A DNA stretch of 64,000 nucleotides, taken from assembly GCA_033795365.1 (NCBI GenBank), contig JARYGU010000005.1, forward strand, positions 62,001-126,000. The letters are read 5' to 3'. Position numbers and translations under genes: made by a program. This document shows positions 35,394-43,810 of this stretch, piece after piece; position 1 is the stretch's first letter; each line of letters starts with the position of its first letter. Source of the DNA: JARYGU01 sp033795365 (lineage in GTDB: Bacteria; Pseudomonadota; Alphaproteobacteria; Rhizobiales; Rhizobiaceae). The notes below the pieces were generated by a model. The model saw only the letters and a program-made list of their open reading frames with translations. It was not told where the DNA came from and did not search any database.

Positions 35394-36014
35394 ATGGCGC
35401 CCAACAGCAAGCTCATCCTGGCATCCGGCTCGCCGCGCCGCGTGGAACTTCTGGCGCAGGTCGGCATCGAGCCCGCGCGCCTGATGCCGATGGATATCGA
35501 CGAGACGCCGAAGAAGTCCGAGCACCCGCGTTCGCTGGCAAGGCGGCTTTCCACCGGCAAGGCGGAAGCGGCGCTGGCCGAGATCAGGTCGGACCCCGCC
35601 TGGAGGGATGCCTATATCCTCGCCGCCGACACGGTCGTCACCGTCGGTCGGCGCATTCTGCCGAAGACGGAGATGGTCGATGAAGCGTCAGCCGCATTGC
35701 ATCTCCTCTCCGGGCGCAGTCACCGCGTCTTCACCGGTATCTGCCTGATCACCCCCGACCGGACGATCCGCCAGCGCATCGTCGACACCAAGGTCCGCTT
35801 CAAGCGTCTCTCGGCCCTCGATATCGAGGCCTATCTCGCCTCCGGCCAGTGGAGAGGCAAGGCGGGCGGCTACGGCATCCAGGGCATCGCCGGCAGCTTC
35901 ATCGTCAAGCTCGTCGGCTCCTATACGAATGTGGTCGGGTTGCCGCTTACCGAAACGCTGGGGCTGCTCGCGGGAGAGGGCTTCGGCATCCATCAGCGCT
36001 GGGAAGAGTTGTGA
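35394..36014 (+). CDS. maf: Maf-family nucleotide pyrophosphatase
   Basis: 206 residues. The substrate-binding motif SGSPRRVELL lies near the N-terminus, DTVV in the middle, and GKAGGYGIQGIAGSFI near the C-terminus. Maf proteins hydrolyse dTTP/UTP or modified nucleotides and are linked to septum control and house-cleaning. It lies between infA and yacG, a common rhizobial order. Confidence 0.93.
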   Translation: MAPNSKLILASGSPRRVELLAQVGIEPARLMPMDIDETPKKSEHPRSLARRLSTGKAEAALAEIRSDPAWRDAYILAADTVVTVGRRILPKTEMVDEASAALHLLSGRSHRVFTGICLITPDRTIRQRIVDTKVRFKRLSALDIEAYLASGQWRGKAGGYGIQGIAGSFIVKLVGSYTNVVGLPLTETLGLLAGEGFGIHQRWEEL

Positions 36015-36017
36015 GCG

Positions 36018-36224
36018 ATGGCTGGTGAAGACAGGAAGCCGGCCGCCAAGGTCGAGCCGCTGCGCAAGACGAGGCCCTGCCCGGAATGCAGCCGCCCGTC
36101 GGCGCGCGAGCACTATCCGTTCTGCTCGCAGCGCTGCCGCGATCTCGATCTCAACCGCTGGCTCTCGGGTTCCTACGCCATTCCGGTCGCCGACGACGAG
36201 ACCAAACCCGACGAAGAGGAATAG
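36018..36224 (+). CDS. yacG: DNA gyrase inhibitor YacG
   Basis: A 68-residue zinc-finger protein. C21, C24, C36 and C40 (RPCPECSRPSAREHYPFCSQRC) bind one zinc ion, followed by DLNRWLSGSYAIP. In E. coli YacG binds GyrB and inhibits gyrase. It starts three bases after maf. Confidence 0.92.
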   Translation: MAGEDRKPAAKVEPLRKTRPCPECSRPSAREHYPFCSQRCRDLDLNRWLSGSYAIPVADDETKPDEEE

Positions 36225-36304
36225 CCCGCGCAAGCGGCAAAAGCGCAGCATTTTCCGCAACTTGCAGCATCTCTATTTTTCCGTCGAAAAAAGGCGGTTT
36301 GGAC

Positions 36305-36332
36305 TGGACACAAACGAGCAAGATGCTATAAC
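36305..36332 (+). promoter_or_regulatory. Promoter for tRNA-Phe
   Basis: TGGACA (36305-36310) and TATAAC (36327-36332) are separated by 16 bases, about 58 bases before the mature tRNA. This fits a rhizobial housekeeping promoter. Confidence 0.6.
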
Positions 36333-36390
36333 CCCGCTCGCTTCCGGGGCGGAACCAAGCGCCCCTGGCTTCTGACGAAGCCGACAGGAT

Positions 36391-36466
36391 GCCCGGATAG
36401 CTCAGTTGGTAGAGCAGCGGATTGAAAATCCGCGTGTCGGTGGTTCAAATCCGCCTCCGGGCACCA
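36391..36466 (+). tRNA. tRNA-Phe (anticodon GAA)
   Basis: 76 bases including encoded CCA. The acceptor stem is GCCCGGA / TCCGGGC, the D-arm contains AGCTCAGTTGGTAGAGC, the anticodon arm CGGATTGAAAATCCG has anticodon GAA, and the T-arm carries GGTTCAAATCC. It is followed by a patch of atypical sequence. Confidence 0.97.
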
Positions 36467-36503
36467 TTAAACCCTTAAAATCGTTTAGCTTTCGAAAAAC
36501 TCT

Positions 36504-36866
36504 TTGCGCCTGCATGTGCCTGCGGCGCATCTTTCAGACAAAGGGAAAGTCGCGATTACCGTCGTAAATAGCTCCCACTACGATGGAGCTTTTGATATGG
36601 ATGGAGCGGCCAAGCGCAATGATTACGCATTGCCTGTTGCCTATCCGTTCCGCTTTTCGAACTATGCCGGTTACTCGCATGTGAAGACGAAGGACGACGG
36701 CGTTGGGGCCATCGACGAGAGCGACGAATTTGTGACCTGCGTGTTTCGGTTAAAGGAGAGGATTGGCCGCAAATGGATCACGCCTTTTAACGGGCAAGCC
36801 GCATTCGACGCTGGAACTATCGATGTGCCTGCACCAGTCTTCTGGACCAGCGTCGCGGTATCATGA
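36504..36866 (+). pseudogene. Unrecognised frame just after tRNA-Phe, probably a gene fragment
   Basis: A 120-codon frame starting at a TTG with no ribosome-binding site and a stop codon just upstream. Codon use is more AT-rich than in neighbouring genes. The product (for example FDMDGAAKRNDYALPVAYPF and VTCVFRLKERIGRKW) has no motif I know. Its 3' end overlaps the convergent gene at 36817 by 50 bases. I read it as the C-terminal remnant of an inserted gene, not a functional one; it could still be a small intact protein. Confidence 0.35.
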
Positions 36867-37497
36867 CGGCGGCCGCTGTCAGAATCGCAGAGACGCAGAA
36901 AGGCGCCCATAGCGCAAGAGGGGCGGCGTGCCGTTGAAGGACGGAACCGGCGATCGCGCCGACGAGCATGCCGCTCCATGGCACGATCTGGATAATCCAC
37001 TGCGTGTTTCTCACACCGATGATCCAGCGGCCTAATCCGCGACCGAATCTGGAGAGAGCGCCGGTGACATAGGTGAGGCCGATGGGAAGACCTTCTATCT
37101 GCTCGACGGCGGCGTTGACATTACCCATGGCGAAGATGAGGAGAAGGAAACGGGCGGAATGCAGGTGCGGCACCAGCGCCGCAAGCGCCAGTATGACGGT
37201 CACGCAGAGCAGGACCGCTTGTAGCCTCGCTTTCAGGGCGACGATCACCCCGGCAGCGTTACCAAGAATGAACGCCACGAGGCCGCCCATGAGAAGCGCT
37301 GCACGAACGAAATCCCCGTCAGCGATCGCAACGGACGCGCGCGTCGTATTCCCGCTCATAAAGGACACGAAATCGCCTAGCGCCAGAAGACCGATCGCAT
37401 CGGTCATGCCGGCGAGGAAAGAGATGGCCGCAACGAGGGCCAGCCCCACCGAACTGCGTTGACGCTTCACGATTTTCCGGCGCCTTTGAATCGTCAT
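36817..37497 (-). CDS. YoaK/DUF1275 family membrane protein
   Basis: About 226 residues from ATG 37497 (an ATG at 37518 would add seven). A basic N-terminus is followed by six or seven membrane spans with the family motif FLAGMTDAIGLLALGDFVSFMSGNTTR, cited here by its core GDFVSFMSGNT. Members are predicted inner-membrane transporters of unknown substrate. It is isolated, with no partner genes, in the patch downstream of tRNA-Phe. Confidence 0.8.
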   Translation of the reverse strand: MTIQRRRKIVKRQRSSVGLALVAAISFLAGMTDAIGLLALGDFVSFMSGNTTRASVAIADGDFVRAALLMGGLVAFILGNAAGVIVALKARLQAVLLCVTVILALAALVPHLHSARFLLLIFAMGNVNAAVEQIEGLPIGLTYVTGALSRFGRGLGRWIIGVRNTQWIIQIVPWSGMLVGAIAGSVLQRHAAPLALWAPFCVSAILTAAAVMIPRRWSRRLVQAHR

Positions 37498-37758
37498 AGG
37501 AAGACATCGCTGAAACATTGAATCGGAGAGGAAAAAACAGTGGGGTCTCGGATTTCCGATGCCGATTTAAGCCTATCCCCGTGTGCTTTCAAAGCCCCTT
37601 TGATCAAAGTGGCCGACGAGGCCTCGCCGCGTTGAATATCCGGCATCTTTGATCGCGCAATCCCTGCGTCAGATCTCTTTGTCCGCCAGCCGCCCCTCCA
37701 CCGAACAAGCATCCATTGTGCGTTGCACCACCGGCAGGCTTTCGGCTATTGTGACGAT

Positions 37759-38142
37759 ATGACGACACGCATGATTTTGCGGGCGGCGGCCTGGCTTTCG
37801 CTCGCGGCGATCCTTTTTGTAACGATTTCTCCGATCGGGCTTCGGCCCCATACGATCACGACCGTCAATCTCGACCGCGCGGCGGCCTATGCGGTGATGG
37901 CCGCGATCTTCGTGCTTGCCTATCCGCGTCACTGGAAGCTTGTGGCGCTGCTGCTGATCGGCGGGGCGCTGGCGATCGAAACCCTGCAATATCTGTCGCC
38001 CACGCGCCACCCGCAGCTCCTCGACGCGACGGTGAAAGGTGCCGGCGCTGCCGCAGGCACGGTCGCCGGCTGGATATGGAACGAGATGGTCCGCTCCCCG
38101 GCACTCGCGCGGATGCGCGCACGCAACGGCGGGGCGTCCTGA
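37759..38142 (+). CDS. VanZ-like membrane protein
   Basis: 127 residues with about four membrane spans and the VanZ-like core: TISPIGLRPHTI after span 1 and IETLQYLSPTRHPQLLDATVKGAGAAAG near the end, where the Asp-x3-Lys/Asn region of the family lies. The function is not established outside glycopeptide resistance clusters; there is no such cluster here. The ribosome-binding site is weak. Confidence 0.7.
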   Translation: MTTRMILRAAAWLSLAAILFVTISPIGLRPHTITTVNLDRAAAYAVMAAIFVLAYPRHWKLVALLLIGGALAIETLQYLSPTRHPQLLDATVKGAGAAAGTVAGWIWNEMVRSPALARMRARNGGAS

Positions 38143-38310
38143 TTCATATTGCCCGGAAACGTTCGGGCAATTCCGGAACCGAAGCGAAGTGACCGACCTT
38201 CAGCGATGCGCTCAGGCGGAGGGTGGAGGGGCGGTTCGGTATCGGTTGCCACGCGCGAGACGCAAGTCGTCCGCAAGCCTGCTGGCCGCATCACCAGTTC
38301 TGCGCCCCCG

Positions 38311-39651
38311 CTATTTTCCGGTGGGGCCGCCGGCGCGGATCATCGAAAAATAATCGTCATGACCGACCTGTCCGCCTTTCAGCGCGACCTCCATGCCGTC
38401 CACCGCCGCGTCTGCGGCATGGGCCGTGCAGAGCGGAGAGCCGGGTGTCTGCGGCAGGGGCAAGCGCAGGGTGAGTGCGGATATGCCGAGCTTCGCAAGG
38501 GCATGGCTCGATGTGTCGCCGCCAGCGATGACGGCTCTTCGCAGGCCGGCGCGGGTGACGAGCGAGCGCAGGATGAGCCCGAGATTCTCGCCGAGCCGAT
38601 GACGCGAGCCGTCCTCGAAGGAAATCGCCGCCCCTCTGTCCGCCGAGGGCCCGAGCGCGGTATAGAGAATGACGCTGCGCCCGGCATCGAGGCTGCGCAT
38701 GCCCTGCTCCACGGCCTCCGCCACGGCTCCTTCCGCATCCGCTGCCGATATCGCCAGCGGATCGAGCGCCACACCGTCGAAACCGTTCTCCAGCGCATGG
38801 CGGATCTGCCGTTCGGTCGTCGGCGAAACGCTGCCGGAGACGACGGCGATCTTCTCCGCCGCGCCCGGATGCGGGAACAGAGGCGTTTCGCCTGCAAGGC
38901 CGGTGCGCTGCCATTCGTGTACCAGCGCATATTCGACGCCGGACGAGCCGCAGACGAACTGCCCCGTCTGCCCGCGCCTGCGCCAGAGCTGGCGTCCCGC
39001 GGCGCGCTGCGTCTCCGTATCGGCGACGTCGAGAAGCAGGATCTCGCTTCCCGAGGCGTAGGCGCGGTCGACGACCGCATCCGCATCGCCGCTTCGAAGC
39101 TGCGCCAGATCGACGAGCCCGGTGGCGAGCGCGGTCTGGCGCGCAAGATGCAGGCGCATGTCCGCTTCGTCCATGGGCGTGACGGGATGCCGGCTCATCA
39201 CGGGATGCCGGTCGATACGGTAGGTCTCGCCCTGATAGGCGGCGAAGAGATGGCCGAAAGCGGTGTAGCGGCGGATCTGCGGCGCGCCGACAATCAGCGG
39301 CACGACCTGATCGCCGAAGATCCGCCGCCCGATCTCGATAGCGCGGCCGATATTGCCGATGGAAGGGCTGGAATCAAAGGTCGAGCAGACTTTGTAATGG
39401 ACGAGCGCGGCATCCAGCGATTTCAGCCATTCGAAGGCCGGCACGAGATTTTCCTCCATCCAGGCCGGAGACTGGCTGCGGCTCGTGCCGGCCAGGCCGA
39501 AGGCGCGGGCGCCGGAAAAGCGCGCAAGAAGCGCCTGATCCGGGATCGCCAGGAACAGCGCCGTTTCCACGCCCTGGGAGGCCAGCGCTTCCATCACGTC
39601 GGTCGAGCCGGTCAGGTCGTCGCCGTAATAGCTGATCAGCGGTGATTGCAT
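38311..39651 (-). CDS. oiaK: Four-carbon acid sugar kinase family protein, probable 3-oxo-isoapionate kinase
   Basis: 446 residues of the DUF1537 family. The N-terminal substrate domain starts YYGDDLTGSTDVMEAL; the C-terminal nucleotide domain holds VVSGSVSPTTERQI and VIAGGDTSSHAL. DUF1537 enzymes phosphorylate four-carbon sugar acids, and OiaK of the D-apiose pathway phosphorylates 3-oxo-isoapionate at the 4-position. Its place 34 bases after a RuBisCO-like protein gene, near apsD, apnL and apnO homologues, supports OiaK. The start at ATG 39651 has GAGGAGG upstream. Confidence 0.8.
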   Translation of the reverse strand: MQSPLISYYGDDLTGSTDVMEALASQGVETALFLAIPDQALLARFSGARAFGLAGTSRSQSPAWMEENLVPAFEWLKSLDAALVHYKVCSTFDSSPSIGNIGRAIEIGRRIFGDQVVPLIVGAPQIRRYTAFGHLFAAYQGETYRIDRHPVMSRHPVTPMDEADMRLHLARQTALATGLVDLAQLRSGDADAVVDRAYASGSEILLLDVADTETQRAAGRQLWRRRGQTGQFVCGSSGVEYALVHEWQRTGLAGETPLFPHPGAAEKIAVVSGSVSPTTERQIRHALENGFDGVALDPLAISAADAEGAVAEAVEQGMRSLDAGRSVILYTALGPSADRGAAISFEDGSRHRLGENLGLILRSLVTRAGLRRAVIAGGDTSSHALAKLGISALTLRLPLPQTPGSPLCTAHAADAAVDGMEVALKGGQVGHDDYFSMIRAGGPTGK

Positions 39652-39685
39652 GTCCGGGGCCTCCTCGCCGCCTCGTCTTGAATGG

Positions 39686-40942
39686 TCAGGCACCCTTGCC
39701 GTCAGCGAATTTTTCGAGCGACTGGGCGAGCTCGGGATGGTCGCGCGCATAGTCTTCCAGGGCGATGCCGGCGACCGCGGCTTCCCAGGCCTGACGAACG
39801 GCACGTACGCCGGCCCCCGCGCCTCCCGGATGGCTGACGATGCCGCCGCCGCACAGATAGAGCAGGTCCGTCGAGCCGCCCGTGCGGGCATAGGTCTCCG
39901 GCGCCTGTCCGCCCCATTGGCCGGAGCCGACGACCGGCAGCGGACAATCCGCAGGCGAGAAGAGCGGCGCGCTGACGGCTTTGAAGGATTTGACGAAGCT
40001 TTCGTCCGGCTCCCAATATTTCACCCGGATGCCGTTGATCTGGAACTGATCGACGCCGAGAAGCCGCCAGAACTGCTGCCAGACGGAGAATTCCATGCCG
40101 AGGCCCGGATGACGCGTCAGGATATCCCAGCCGTTGCGATGCGCATGCAGGACGAGGCCGGAACGCTTGCGCAGGAAGGAGACGCCACCCATTCCGATGG
40201 AATTGATGTTGACCACCGCGGCATTGCCGCCGGCCTCAAGCACCAGATCGTGGTTGCGCATCATCTCGTCCGGATCGGCATGCGAGATCCCGAAAGCATA
40301 CATGACCTTCTTGCCGGTCTTCTGCTCTTGGTCGAGGATTTTCGGCATGATCGCCGCAACGCGCTCTTTTAGAGGCGAATAGGCCGGGCTCATCAGCTTC
40401 TCGTCGTCCTTGATGAAATCGACGCCGGAGGCCAAAAGCTCGCCGACCAGCTCGGCCGTCTCGTGCGGGCGCAGGCCGAGCGCCGGCTTGACGATGGTTC
40501 CGATGATCGGCCGCCCTTCGACGCCGGTCAATCTGCGGCTGCCGGGGACGCCGAACTGCGGCCCGGGATGCGCGCTCGCGAATTCCTCAGGCAGCTTCAT
40601 GCCGACGATGCGGATGCCCGTCATGCCCTTGATCGAATAGACGCCTCCGATCGCGATCGTCATCAATGCGGAGAGGTCCGTACCGACGGCATCGAGCGGA
40701 AAATCGATATCCGCTTCCGCGCGATTGAATTGCGTGGCGCCGCCGCCCTCATCGGGGAAGGATGGACGCTCGGCCAGTGGCAACGGCCTGACGGCGACGA
40801 CCTGCGCGGCCACGCGCGCCTTCAGCTCCTCCGTTTCGCCCGGCACCGCCACGAAGGTTCCGGTCGACTGGTCGCTGGCAATCTTGGCAGCCAGGGCTTC
40901 GATGCTTCCGGGCGTCTCGATCCGGTAGGTGAGGCGTATCAC
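39686..40942 (-). CDS. oiaX: RuBisCO-like protein, probable 3-oxo-isoapionate-4-phosphate decarboxylase (OiaX type)
   Basis: 418 residues, a form IV RuBisCO-like protein. The metal/carbamate motif is kept as FIKDDE (GVDFIKDDEKLMSP), the K175 equivalent is in TIVKPALGLR (with Ala where RuBisCO has K177), the HAHRNG segment replaces the RuBisCO His motif, and GSGQWGGQ and LCGGGIVSHPGG form the phosphate sites. In D-apiose pathways such proteins decarboxylate 3-oxo-isoapionate 4-phosphate (OiaX) or split it as a transcarboxylase/hydrolase (OiaT); neighbours favour the former but do not decide. The start is GTG at 40942 after GGGGGA. Confidence 0.8.
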   Translation of the reverse strand: MIRLTYRIETPGSIEALAAKIASDQSTGTFVAVPGETEELKARVAAQVVAVRPLPLAERPSFPDEGGGATQFNRAEADIDFPLDAVGTDLSALMTIAIGGVYSIKGMTGIRIVGMKLPEEFASAHPGPQFGVPGSRRLTGVEGRPIIGTIVKPALGLRPHETAELVGELLASGVDFIKDDEKLMSPAYSPLKERVAAIMPKILDQEQKTGKKVMYAFGISHADPDEMMRNHDLVLEAGGNAAVVNINSIGMGGVSFLRKRSGLVLHAHRNGWDILTRHPGLGMEFSVWQQFWRLLGVDQFQINGIRVKYWEPDESFVKSFKAVSAPLFSPADCPLPVVGSGQWGGQAPETYARTGGSTDLLYLCGGGIVSHPGGAGAGVRAVRQAWEAAVAGIALEDYARDHPELAQSLEKFADGKGA

Positions 40943-40996
40943 GTGGCGTTCCCCCTTGAGCCTGTTTCCCAAAAACAGGGAGTGCAATTTTTCCAG

Positions 40997-41016
40997 AACT
41001 GGTATAATGAGTATCA
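40997..41016. promoter_or_regulatory. Candidate GntR operator at the oiaX/gntR divergent promoter
   Basis: AACTGGTATAATGAGTATCA recurs as AACTGGTATGATGAGT at the apnO promoter (50079-50094). It lies 55-74 bases upstream of the oiaX GTG, over a likely -10 element (TATACC on the minus strand). A related CCGGTATTTATATATGCA reads on the minus strand just before the regulator gene. It is the natural candidate for the binding site of the adjacent GntR protein. Confidence 0.6.
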
Positions 41017-41142
41017 CAGTCGCGCAAGGGAAATCGACAGGCGCTCGCCACCGGTCGATCAAAATCCACGGGCTCCACCTCACCCTTCCAAAGGGCGGCG
41101 TGCATATATAAATACCGGTTGCTTCCACCGGATGGAGTTTAC

Positions 41143-41868
41143 ATGACCGTGCAATCCGAACCGATCGTTCGCCGGAAGCTGTCCGACGAAGTGTTCGCGC
41201 GACTGAAGCGGCTGATCGAGAGCGGAGAGCTGAAACCCGGCGACGAGATGCCCTCCGAGCGTGCGCTCATGGAGCGTTTCCAGGTGGGACGTCCGGCGAT
41301 CCGCGAGGCGATGCAGGCGCTCGCCAATATGGGCCTCGTCGAAATCTCGCATGGGGAACGCGCCAAAGTGCTGAAGCTGACGGCCCAGTCGCTGGTGCGC
41401 CAGCTCGACGTCGCCGCAAAGATCATGCTTTCGGGCTCCTCCGATTCGCTCGAGCATCTCAAGAGCGCCCGCATCTTCTTCGAGCGCGGCATGGTGCGCG
41501 AAGCAGCGGCGCGCGCGAGCGAGACGGACATAGCGGCGCTGGAGGAGATCCTGGAGCGCCAGCGCGGCTTTCTTTCCGAACCCGAGGCCTTTATCGGGGC
41601 CGACATGGAGTTCCATACCCGCATCGCCCGGATTTCCGGAAATCCGATCTACGCCGCCGTCAGCGGCGCGATGCTCGGCTGGCTCAAGGAATACCACACC
41701 GAGATGCTGATCTGGAGCGGCCGCGAAAACTTCACGCTCTCCGAGCACGAGGAGATCATCGACTGCATCCGCAGCGGCGATCCGGACGCCGCCGAACAGG
41801 CGATGATCAAGCATCTGGAGCGGTCGCGGTCGCTCTACACGCTGAAGGCCAAGGCGGAAAACGCCTGA
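41143..41868 (+). CDS. GntR/FadR (FCD-domain) regulator of the apiose genes
   Basis: 241 residues. The GntR winged HTH (about residues 10-75, ALMERFQVGRPAIREAMQAL) is followed by an all-helical FCD ligand domain with the metal-binding pattern: D in ADMEFHTRIA, H in that motif, and later His in HEEIIDCI and KHLERS. GGAG lies five bases before ATG 41143. It diverges from oiaX and converges on apnL, so it sits in the middle of the regulon it probably controls. Confidence 0.85.
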   Translation: MTVQSEPIVRRKLSDEVFARLKRLIESGELKPGDEMPSERALMERFQVGRPAIREAMQALANMGLVEISHGERAKVLKLTAQSLVRQLDVAAKIMLSGSSDSLEHLKSARIFFERGMVREAAARASETDIAALEEILERQRGFLSEPEAFIGADMEFHTRIARISGNPIYAAVSGAMLGWLKEYHTEMLIWSGRENFTLSEHEEIIDCIRSGDPDAAEQAMIKHLERSRSLYTLKAKAENA

Positions 41869-41893
41869 CCGGCGCGTTTCCGGCCGGGTTAAT

Positions 41894-43810
41894 CTATCGA
41901 AGGTCGAAGCGCGCGGCAGCATAGGGCGGCAGCACGACTTCCTGCCGTTCCAGCGGAACCGGTTGCGGCGGTTCTGCCCCTGCCCTCAACCACGCCTCGT
42001 CAAGCAGGATGCAGCGTGCAGCGGCCTGCGGAAGGCGGACTTTTTGAGCGCGCGGCGTCAGGTTGGCCGCAAGAACCGTCGTCTTTCCTTCGCGACCGGC
42101 GGCGAGCGCGAGCACTCTTTCCGCAGCCGAGGAGCGGACCGCAAGCCGCTCCGCCCCGGAAAGCTCCCCCAGCCATTCGAGAACATAGAACAGGGGTCGC
42201 GGCCTACCCTCCGTCACCGGCTCCGCCTTTTCCGCCACGAGACCGAAAGGCCCGGCGAGCGTCGAAAGCGTCAGTACGTCGAGCCCGGCATCGGCGACCG
42301 TGGCCGCGTAGGCAAGCGTCCAGGCAGCGCCGAAAAGCGCATTGTGGCGCGGATCGGTGTTCGCCATGGCGATCCGTTTGGCGGAAGGATTGTCCTTCGT
42401 CGCGCTGCCATAGGGATTCTGCCGCATGGCGATCGTCGAGGGTCCGATGCGATAGGGCTTGCCGCCATAGGTCGCCCGTACGGAGCGCGTCACGTAAAAC
42501 AGCGCCTCGAAGGTCTGCATCACGCTGAGATCGTCGGCCGCATGGACGATCGGATTGGTGCAGTGGGTGACATAGGCGAGCTCGTCCGCCGGCACGCGCT
42601 TGCGGTTGAGCTCGGTGAAATAGCTGAACATCCCGCCACCGAGCGGCACGTCCGGAAAGGCCCGATTCGCGGCCGCGTAGACATCCTCCAGCGGCGGGCA
42701 ATCGGGCCAGACGCTGCCGGGCGGCGTCGACTGGCGATCGACCGAGGGGGAAGCGGCGATCGAGGCAAGCGCGAGCCCGCTTTCGCGCACCTCAACCGCG
42801 ATGCCCGACAGTTCCTTGTCGAGGTCGTCCTTGCAGGGCACGAAGCATTCGAGCGTGACCTTGAGGCCGCTCGCCTCCGCAACCTCGCGAAAACCGGCCA
42901 ACGCATCGGGACCGTGGCCCACATCCGGATCGAAATGGCAGATCAGGTGCCGCGCACCCATCCGATTCAAGAGCCCCGCATGCTTCAACTCGTCACCGAG
43001 GCATTCCGGCCTGAGCCCGACGCCGATCTCCGGCAGGCGGCCCTCTGGACCGGAGAGCACCAGCTCGACAGGCAAGTCCGCTTCGTCTGCCCTTGATGCG
43101 TGAGGCGCTTGCCCGCGCATCGTCAGCGTCACCGACTGGCGCACGGTCTCTCCCGCCTTCAGGAGATAGGGCCAGGGCAGCGCCAGCGGCCGCACATAGG
43201 TCTTGTAGGAGCCGTCGGTCCAGTTGCGCTGGTCCTCCATCTCGAAGACGTCGCCGCGCATCCGGCATTCGGCGAAAATGCCGGGCAGCGCCTCATGCGT
43301 GATCGCCGCGATATCCTGGAACGGCTGCCAGGGTTCGATGAGATCGGGAAAAACCGATTCCTCGACCGATCCGTCGCCGTGCTCGACCTTCACCGGGCGG
43401 CCCGCAACGCCGATCACCGGATGCAGGATGGCAAAGCCCGCACGTGCCGTCTCGAAATCCCTGTCGGGCGTGAAGGCGGCCTCGAACGAGAGTTCGTTGC
43501 TCCCGCCCTCTATCCTTGCCGCACAGCTCAACGCCGCCCCGTCGGGAGCGACGAAGCGGGCAGTGTATGCAACCGAGAAGCCGTCGCCACGCTCCTCCAC
43601 CGCAAGCCCGGATATTTCCACCTCGCAGGTTCCCCAGTCGCGGTCGCGCACGAGGAAGGAGATCGCGCGCAGCACTTCCGTGCCGGCGAAGCGGATCGTC
43701 CTCAGATTGCCGCCGATCAGATCGACGGAGAAATGTCCGGCGGTCAGCCGTCGCGCTTCCGGCGCCTGCTCGTCGGTTCCGAACAACAGGAAGGCGCGCG
43801 AAGCGGTCAT
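41894..43810 (-). CDS. apnL: Probable D-apionate lactonase
   Basis: 638 residues. The N-terminal beta-rich region (FSVDLIGGNLRTIRFAGTEV) is followed by an alpha/beta barrel-like centre and a C-terminal beta domain. The family, earlier uncharacterised, was assigned as ApnL, which opens D-apionolactone to D-apionate. The ATG at 43810 overlaps the stop of the dehydrogenase gene by four bases, coupling the two consecutive steps. The longer open frame to 44161 overlaps that dehydrogenase and is rejected. Confidence 0.75.
   Translation of the reverse strand: MTASRAFLLFGTDEQAPEARRLTAGHFSVDLIGGNLRTIRFAGTEVLRAISFLVRDRDWGTCEVEISGLAVEERGDGFSVAYTARFVAPDGAALSCAARIEGGSNELSFEAAFTPDRDFETARAGFAILHPVIGVAGRPVKVEHGDGSVEESVFPDLIEPWQPFQDIAAITHEALPGIFAECRMRGDVFEMEDQRNWTDGSYKTYVRPLALPWPYLLKAGETVRQSVTLTMRGQAPHASRADEADLPVELVLSGPEGRLPEIGVGLRPECLGDELKHAGLLNRMGARHLICHFDPDVGHGPDALAGFREVAEASGLKVTLECFVPCKDDLDKELSGIAVEVRESGLALASIAASPSVDRQSTPPGSVWPDCPPLEDVYAAANRAFPDVPLGGGMFSYFTELNRKRVPADELAYVTHCTNPIVHAADDLSVMQTFEALFYVTRSVRATYGGKPYRIGPSTIAMRQNPYGSATKDNPSAKRIAMANTDPRHNALFGAAWTLAYAATVADAGLDVLTLSTLAGPFGLVAEKAEPVTEGRPRPLFYVLEWLGELSGAERLAVRSSAAERVLALAAGREGKTTVLAANLTPRAQKVRLPQAAARCILLDEAWLRAGAEPPQPVPLERQEVVLPPYAAARFDLR

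Noticed and set aside
37494..37712. 72-codon minus-strand frame upstream of the DUF1275 gene
   Set aside because: No ribosome-binding site or motif, and it overlaps the start of the neighbouring gene. It might be part of a decayed insert, but cannot be supported as a gene.
36391..38142. Integrated mobile element with attachment sites at tRNA-Phe
   Set aside because: No integrase gene and no repeated copy of the tRNA 3' end within the window, so only a remnant is suggested, not an element.
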